Source: CAZHWT01 sp964536215 (GTDB lineage: Bacteria; Patescibacteriota; CAZHWT01). From it: a stretch of DNA of 9,016 bases. The position numbers and the translations under genes were made by a program. Below the pieces are notes generated by a model. That model saw only the letters and a program-made list of their open reading frames with translations. It was not told the DNA's origin and ran no database searches. The stretch is from NCBI GenBank assembly GCA_964536215.1, contig CAZHWT010000040.1, forward strand, positions 1 to 9,016. Direction: 5' to 3'. Positions 6,552-9,016 of the stretch are shown one piece after another; position 1 is the first letter of the stretch, and each line of letters begins with the position of its first letter.

Positions 6552-6559
6552 GGAGTTTT

Positions 6560-6622
6560 GTCATTCTTAGCTTGACTGAGAATCTATACCGTTGGGTGCT
6601 CGATCGGATCGCAGAGGACAGG
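6560..6622 (+). repeat. Diverged copy of the bipartite hairpin repeat
   Basis: GTCATTCTTAG...CTGAGAATC (6560-6584) corresponds to the first hairpin, with one T/C change in the left arm. A decayed second half follows (CTCGATCGGATCGCAGAGG around 6600-6618). Confidence 0.65.
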
Positions 6623-6653
6623 AGTGGATATGGACTGGGTTGTACGGGAATAA

Positions 6654-6693
6654 AAGTATTATATAATAAAAATATTTTAATTATATAATACTT
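6654..6693. repeat. 40-bp AT-rich perfect palindrome
   Basis: Perfect 14-bp arms AAGTATTATATAAT (6654-6667) and ATTATATAATACTT (6680-6693) around a 12-nt loop that is itself AT-only. Each arm contains TATAAT, so both strands carry a -10-like hexamer. Apart from one G/C pair per arm it is all A/T, in sharp contrast to the GC-rich flanks. Between here and the gap at 6778 I see only a short ATG-initiated frame (6735) that runs into Ns and has no SD or -10 support. Confidence 0.75.
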
Positions 6694-6777
6694 ATGATTT
6701 TACTGAGATGTATTTGCCTGGGGTGGAATAGGGTATGAATTTGGGTTGGTGGCGTGTTCAACAGATAAAAAAGAGGG

Positions 6778-6877
6778 NNNNNNNNNNNNNNNNNNNNNNN
6801 NNNNNNNNNNNNNNNNNNNNNNNNNNNNNNNNNNNNNNNNNNNNNNNNNNNNNNNNNNNNNNNNNNNNNNNNNNNNN
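6778..6877. other. Assembly gap (100 N)
   Basis: Exactly 100 Ns, a scaffold join of unknown true length. It lies downstream of the tRNA-like genes in their direction of transcription, so any further gene of that transcription unit is hidden. Confidence 0.95.
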
Positions 6878-6888
6878 AGGGAAGGGTA

Positions 6889-6929
6889 GCGTCTCGCGAC
6901 GCAATAGGTCGAGAGGGACGGTCTCGACC
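6889..6929 (-). other. Two hairpins immediately 3' of the tRNA-like gene
   Basis: On the minus strand, one base after the tRNA-like body, comes an 8-bp perfect hairpin GGTCGAGA / TCTCGACC (6929-6907, loop CCGTCCC), then GCGTC-GCGA-GACGC (6902-6889), whose loop is a GNRA tetraloop. Neither is followed by a T-tract, so these look like structured RNA or processing signals rather than ordinary terminators. Confidence 0.6.
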
Positions 6930-6930
6930 G

Positions 6931-7003
6931 GCGCGTGTAGCGGATTCGAACCGCTGACCTCAGGGGCTGACCCCGGCGCTCTAACCAGCTGAGCTAACAC
7001 GCG
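6931..7003 (-). tRNA. tRNA-like gene with a 6-nt anticodon loop (isotype undetermined)
   Basis: The cloverleaf is canonical except at the anticodon. Acceptor CGCGTGT pairs with ACACGCG, then T8 A9, D-stem GCTC/GAGC with loop AGCTGGTTA, variable AGGTC, T-arm AGCGG-TTCGAAT-CCGCT, and C at position 73 with no encoded CCA. The anticodon arm (6976-6961) is only 16 nt, CCGGGGTCAGCCCCTG: a five-pair stem with one C-U mismatch closes a 6-nt loop GTCAGC. No U33 with a 7-nt loop can be drawn in any register, and GGGG/CCCC would close it further to a TCAG tetraloop. It may be a tRNA with a one-base sequencing or assembly deletion, a decayed pseudogene, or a real tRNA-like RNA. C73 is also rare outside tRNA-His, and the anticodon and the lack of G-1 do not fit His. 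Confidence 0.7.
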
Positions 7004-7010
7004 ATCTGGT

Positions 7011-7072
7011 GAGGAAATGCCCGGATGGGCATTTCCTCAAGGTGGGCGGCTCCGAGCGAATTTTACTCGGAG
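7011..7072 (-). other. Two perfect hairpins between the tRNA-like genes
   Basis: GAGGAAATGCCC (7011-7022) pairs perfectly over 12 bp with GGGCATTTCCTC (7027-7038) around a 4-nt loop. CTCCGAG (7050-7056) pairs with CTCGGAG (7066-7072) around 9 nt. They fill nearly the whole 73-nt spacer. Neither is followed by a T-run in either direction. Confidence 0.75.
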
Positions 7073-7076
7073 ACGG

Positions 7077-7183
7077 TAGGTGCGAGAGGGTTCGAACCTC
7101 TGACCTCAGCTACACGGATAGTCCCGAACGGAAACTGTCTCTTCTCGACCGTGAGCTGTGCTCTACCGCTGAGCTACGCACCT
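7077..7183 (-). tRNA. tRNA-like gene with 42-nt anticodon loop (35-nt insertion)
   Basis: Acceptor AGGTGCG/CGCACCT, T8 A9, D-arm GCTC-AGCGGTA-GAGC, anticodon stem CAGCT/AGCTG, variable AGGTC, T-arm AGAGG-TTCGAAC-CCTCT and A73 are all intact; CCA is not encoded. The anticodon loop (7153-7112) is 42 nt, which is 35 more than normal. Its ends pair (CACGG 7153-7149 with CCGTG 7117-7113), extending the stem to ten pairs with one bulged T, and a further imperfect hairpin can be drawn at the tip. The insertion is far too short for a group I intron, and the single-base bulge does not make an archaeal bulge-helix-bulge splice site. No anticodon can be assigned. Alternatives are an unusual intron, a pseudogene, or a non-decoding tRNA-like RNA. 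Confidence 0.72.
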
Positions 7184-7291
7184 AGCAACATTGCCTGTGA
7201 GCTCTGTGATTTAAAGATAGCCGGTGTCGCTTGCGACCTATTCAATCAGGCGGTGGAACAGTGTATGACTCAGAGCCCATGTTGCTCCTTC

Positions 7292-7320
7292 CTTATAATA
7301 CTGTTATAGGTTTTTGTCAA
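7292..7320 (-). promoter_or_regulatory. Consensus promoter upstream of the tRNA-like pair
   Basis: Minus-strand TTGACA (7315-7320), 17-nt spacer, TATAAG (7292-7297). It is near-consensus and would start transcription near 7285, about 100 nt before the first tRNA-like gene. The leader holds a small GTCG-CAAG-CGAC hairpin and a possible 12-codon ORF. Confidence 0.7.
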
Positions 7321-7430
7321 GATAGATGCAGTGTGAGCGGCGATTAGCACGTCTATGATTGCGTGGCTGTAGGCATGGTTGTATTGGTAGTAGAGGCGAT
7401 GCGTGGGGGTGTGCGGATAAAAAAAGACAG

Positions 7431-7459
7431 TTGATTTTTGTTTTTTAGTGGCATACTAT
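7431..7459 (+). promoter_or_regulatory. Promoter of the secreted-protein gene
   Basis: TTGATT (7431-7436), 17-nt spacer, TACTAT (7454-7459). An overlapping alternative is TTGTTT (7438-7443), 17 nt, TATATT (7461-7466). Either gives a leader of roughly 60-70 nt. The rest of 7184-7430 contains the divergent tRNA leader and promoter; I see no gene there. Confidence 0.6.
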
Positions 7460-7468
7460 TTATATTGT

Positions 7469-7500
7469 TGTAAGTTTATCTTACATGACGATTATCATGT
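7469..7500 (+). promoter_or_regulatory. Two overlapping hairpins in the leader of the secreted-protein mRNA
   Basis: TGTAAG (7469-7474) pairs with CTTACA (7480-7485), and ACATGA (7483-7488) pairs with TCATGT (7495-7500). The arms overlap by three bases (ACA), so the two stems compete at their junction. They lie at the predicted 5' end of the mRNA and could stabilise it, or act as DNA operators. Confidence 0.45.
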
Positions 7501-7517
7501 TTTGACTATTTCCTAAA

Positions 7518-7528
7518 AAAGGAGGTGA
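7518..7528 (+). promoter_or_regulatory. Perfect Shine-Dalgarno site of the secreted-protein gene
   Basis: AAAGGAGGTGA is fully complementary to the canonical 16S rRNA 3' end, with GGAGG 8 nt from the ATG at 7534. It rules out the GTG at 7525, which lies inside the SD. Confidence 0.9.
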
Positions 7529-7533
7529 GAATT

Positions 7534-8328
7534 ATGATTTTACAAAAAATCTTTGCCAGTGGTTCAGTTGCCACTATGGCTATGGCAATGGTAGCTATGC
7601 CAGTGTTGGCAGCAACTACTGTAGTAGTGACGCCGGTTAATACTCAGGGTTGGTATAGCGCAGACACCCGTCCGGGGGGTGCAATTACGTATGTGGCAGA
7701 TGCTACAGCGCCAGCTGGTTCGGGCGCATTGCAGCTTACTACCGATGCGACCACGGCAGCTAAGGCCCAGTATCTGCATGATACGGTAACACCGCTAGCT
7801 GATGTTTCTGAGTTGAGTTACTATGCTAAGCAAAACACCGCCACATTCCCTCAAGGCCAAGCATCGTATCAGCTCCCAGTGCTTTTGAATGGGAATGCTG
7901 GAGGTTTTACGACCTTGGTTTTTGAGCCTTACGAGAATGTGGCTCAGGGGCCAGTTGTGCCTGGCACATGGCAGCAGTGGGACGTTGATGCTGGTCAGTT
8001 CTGGTCATCGCGCAGCGTCACCTGTTCGAATGGTGCGGTCGTAGCTGGAGCAGGCGGAGCTCCGTTCTACACCTTGTCTCAATTGCAGACAATGTGTCCA
8101 GAGGCAGTAGTTACGGGATTCGGTGTTAATATCGGCTCGTTTAATCCTGGCTATAATGTTGAAGTTGACTTAGTCTCCTTTAATGAGACGGCCTACGACT
8201 TTGAGCTGACTAATCAGCCAACGTCAAAAGATGATTGTAAGAAGGGTGGGTACCTTACTTTGACTGATGCCGAGGGGAATTCATTCCGTAATCAGGGCCA
8301 GTGTGTGAGCTACTATAACCATCAGTAA
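7534..8328 (+). CDS. Secreted beta-rich protein with C-terminal two-cysteine tail
   Basis: A 264-residue exported protein of unknown function. A signal peptide spans residues 1-26 (Lys5, hydrophobic core, cleavage after MPVLA). The mature part (about 30-222) is low in charge and rich in Thr, Ala, Gly and aromatics, as in carbohydrate-binding or jelly-roll beta domains (LSYYAK, TTLVFEPYEN, WQQWDVDAGQFWSSR, GFGVNIGSFNPGY). A linker leads to a tail (231-264) with Cys235 and Cys257 in SKDDCKKGG and FRNQGQCVSYYNH. From memory, very similar tails end many actinobacterial and patescibacterial secreted proteins; that is recall, not a search. Cys164 and Cys188 may form a second disulfide. There is no sortase motif or membrane anchor. 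Its strong promoter, ideal SD and hairpin terminator suggest high expression as a single-gene unit. Confidence 0.88.
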   Translation: MILQKIFASGSVATMAMAMVAMPVLAATTVVVTPVNTQGWYSADTRPGGAITYVADATAPAGSGALQLTTDATTAAKAQYLHDTVTPLADVSELSYYAKQNTATFPQGQASYQLPVLLNGNAGGFTTLVFEPYENVAQGPVVPGTWQQWDVDAGQFWSSRSVTCSNGAVVAGAGGAPFYTLSQLQTMCPEAVVTGFGVNIGSFNPGYNVEVDLVSFNETAYDFELTNQPTSKDDCKKGGYLTLTDAEGNSFRNQGQCVSYYNHQ

Positions 8329-8350
8329 TCATTCACTTGAACTAATTGAG

Positions 8351-8380
8351 CAAGGCCTTCGTCTTATGGCGAAGGCCTTG
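8351..8380 (+). terminator. Hairpin terminator of the secreted-protein gene
   Basis: A perfect 11-bp stem CAAGGCCTTCG / CGAAGGCCTTG with an 8-nt loop, beginning 22 nt after the stop. The downstream tract (TGGTATTGGTTT) is only moderately T-rich, so it may instead be a 3' stabilising hairpin. Confidence 0.75.
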
Positions 8381-8421
8381 TGGTATTGGTTTATCCAGAT
8401 ATGGTTGGGGATTTTAGTTCA

Positions 8422-8491
8422 TCGCTCACTGTGAATCGCTAGTCGCTAGTCGCTAGTTGTTAATCGTTAATCGTTAATCGTGAATCGTAAA
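8422..8491 (+). repeat. Heptamer tandem array 1 (ten units)
   Basis: Ten consecutive 7-nt units in strict register: TCGCTCA, CTGTGAA, three TCGCTAG, TTGTTAA, two TCGTTAA, TCGTGAA, TCGTAAA. The consensus is near TCGYTAR. No open frame of interest runs through it. Confidence 0.85.
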
Positions 8492-8530
8492 CTACATTCG
8501 AATAACGAAGCATCGAACAAACGAAGTTAC

Positions 8531-8610
8531 GAGTAGGCAAGTAGGCGAGTTAAATGCCAAGGAGCAAGAGTCCAAATGCCAAACAAAGGTTCAAGACGCA
8601 AGAAATAAAC
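8531..8610 (+). repeat. Degenerate octamer tract
   Basis: Read in eights from 8531: GAGTAGGC, AAGTAGGC, GAGTTAAA, TGCCAAGG, AGCAAGAG, TCCAAATG, CCAAACAA and so on. Only the first units are clearly related; later ones drift. No gene is visible. Confidence 0.4.
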
Positions 8611-8635
8611 ACTACTAGTGCTCAAATCATCTTAA

Positions 8636-8698
8636 TCGCTAATCGCTAATCGTAAATCGTTAATCGCAAACTGCAAACCGCAAACCGTAAACCGTAAA
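8636..8698 (+). repeat. Heptamer tandem array 2 (nine units)
   Basis: Nine units in register: two TCGCTAA, TCGTAAA, TCGTTAA, TCGCAAA, CTGCAAA, CCGCAAA, two CCGTAAA. They show a gradient from TCGYTAA to CCGYAAA, as if copied unit by unit. It lies 144 nt after array 1 and shares its period and motif. Confidence 0.85.
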
Positions 8699-8723
8699 CC
8701 CAGATTAAATCGGGGTAAACTGA
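8698..8723 (+). repeat. Degenerate copy of the inner module of the long hairpin repeat
   Basis: Matches 1911-1936 at 21 of 26 bases, including the shared block AATCGGGGT and the terminal ACTGA. It directly abuts heptamer array 2. Confidence 0.55.
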
Positions 8724-8751
8724 TTCGAATAACTAAACCTCGAGCAAAAGA

Positions 8752-8787
8752 ATGTACGTACACGTGTACGTACACGTTTACGTACAT
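8752..8787. repeat. 36-bp near-perfect palindrome of alternating purine-pyrimidine
   Basis: 17 of 18 possible pairs form between the two halves (outer arms ATGTACGTA / TACGTACAT). Nearly every step alternates purine and pyrimidine. It can also be read as three 12-nt direct repeats of GTACGTACACGT (the third diverged). Confidence 0.8.
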
Positions 8788-8797
8788 CTGGCACAGG

Positions 8798-8822
8798 GAT
8801 TCTCGATCGGGTCGAGAATGAC
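8798..8822 (+). repeat. Single ATTCTCGA-type hairpin repeat
   Basis: Stem ATTCTCGA (8799-8806) / TCGAGAAT (8812-8819), loop TCGGG, ending in GAC. It corresponds to the second hairpin of the unit at 1836-1859 but carries the ATTCTC arm of the first, so it is a hybrid or stand-alone form. Confidence 0.75.
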
Positions 8823-8857
8823 AGGAAGGGAGAGCGGTGTGAAGTATGAATTACGGG

Positions 8858-9013
8858 AACGAATAACGAATAGACAAATAACGAACAAACCAATAGCCAA
8901 GTAACTCCTGTCCGCCTCTGGTGGAAAGTAACTAAGTAACCAATAACATCGTCGACGAGTAGACGAGTAGACGAAGCTTCGAACAAGCGAACAAACTAAT
9001 GGCCAATAGCCAA
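8858..9013 (+). repeat. Degenerate octamer tandem tract to window end
   Basis: Units of eight include AACGAATA, ACGAATAG, ACAAATAA, CGAACAAA (from 8858), then after a short GC-rich hairpin (8911-8925) AAGTAACT, AAGTAACC, AATAACAT, CGTCGACG, two identical AGTAGACG (8958-8973), AAGCTTCG, AACAAGCG, AACAAACT. Strongly A-rich on the plus strand. No coding frame with start signals is visible; the array runs off the window. Confidence 0.5.
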
Positions 9014-9016
9014 TAA

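Noticed and set aside
6735..6992. Plus-strand ORF starting MNLGWW and running across the second gap
   Set aside because: There is no supported SD or -10, most of it is N, and its end is antisense to a tRNA-like gene. A real gene starting here and hidden in the gap cannot be excluded.
6931..7003. Opal-suppressor or recoding tRNA with anticodon TCA
   Set aside because: TCA occurs in the loop but cannot be placed at 34-36 in a 7-nt loop with U33. The genes here have no in-frame TGA, and TGA ends the GIY-YIG gene.
7025..7309. 94-residue plus-strand ORF containing GFEPLTS
   Set aside because: It is the well-known spurious translation of the antisense of a tRNA T-arm.
8422..8698. CRISPR array
   Set aside because: Units are 7 nt with no spacers and no cas genes; this is a simple tandem repeat.
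8705..8986. 93-residue minus-strand ORF
   Set aside because: It runs through the palindrome, hairpin repeat and octamer tract, is low complexity, and has no SD or promoter.

Overview
The window most resembles a genome fragment (scaffold with two 100-N gaps) from a small-genome bacterium, plausibly Patescibacteria/CPR such as a Saccharibacteria relative. The pointers are short solitary genes, almost no operons, a TAA-biased standard genetic code (no in-frame TGA; TGA ends one gene, TAG another), several apparently leaderless genes, and a secreted protein whose C-terminal two-cysteine tail is of a kind I associate with actinobacterial and patescibacterial exported proteins. The taxonomic placement is inference.

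Layout. 52-858 (+): exodeoxyribonuclease III. 967-1728 (-): ABC/SMC-like ATPase. 1792-2483: a cluster of hairpin repeats (GTCATTCTC...GAGAATC and ATCCTCGA...TCGAGGAT types) around a single-domain GIY-YIG nuclease gene (1940-2224, -), with one assembly gap. 2596-4485 (+): membrane-anchored exported M14 zinc carboxypeptidase with Ig-like domains and a clear terminator. 4596-4928 (-): unrecognised 110-residue protein with its own consensus promoter and Shine-Dalgarno (SD) site. 5066-6478 (-): exodeoxyribonuclease I. 6486-6930: repeat copies, a 40-bp AT-only-stem palindrome and the second gap. 6931-7183 (-): two tRNA-like genes, both abnormal only in the anticodon arm, separated and followed by perfect hairpins and driven by a TTGACA-N17-TATAAG promoter. 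7534-8328 (+): secreted protein. 8381-9016: over 600 bases without a gene, made of degenerate 7-mer and 8-mer tandem repeats, a purine-pyrimidine palindrome and another hairpin repeat.

How it fits together. Two DNA-repair exonucleases (ExoIII and ExoI) and two exported proteins (peptidase and secreted beta-protein) are present but are not arranged as operons. The sequence suggests two gene-expression modes. Five genes (xthA, ATPase, GIY-YIG, M14 peptidase, ExoI) have a TANNNT -10 box only 6-8 nt before the ATG, which places transcription start at or next to the start codon. Two genes (the 110-residue protein and the secreted protein) have -35/-10 promoters and strong SD sites. The most unusual object is the tRNA-like pair: D-arm, T-arm and acceptor are intact, but one has a 6-nt anticodon loop and the other a 42-nt insertion-bearing loop that extends the anticodon stem to ten pairs.
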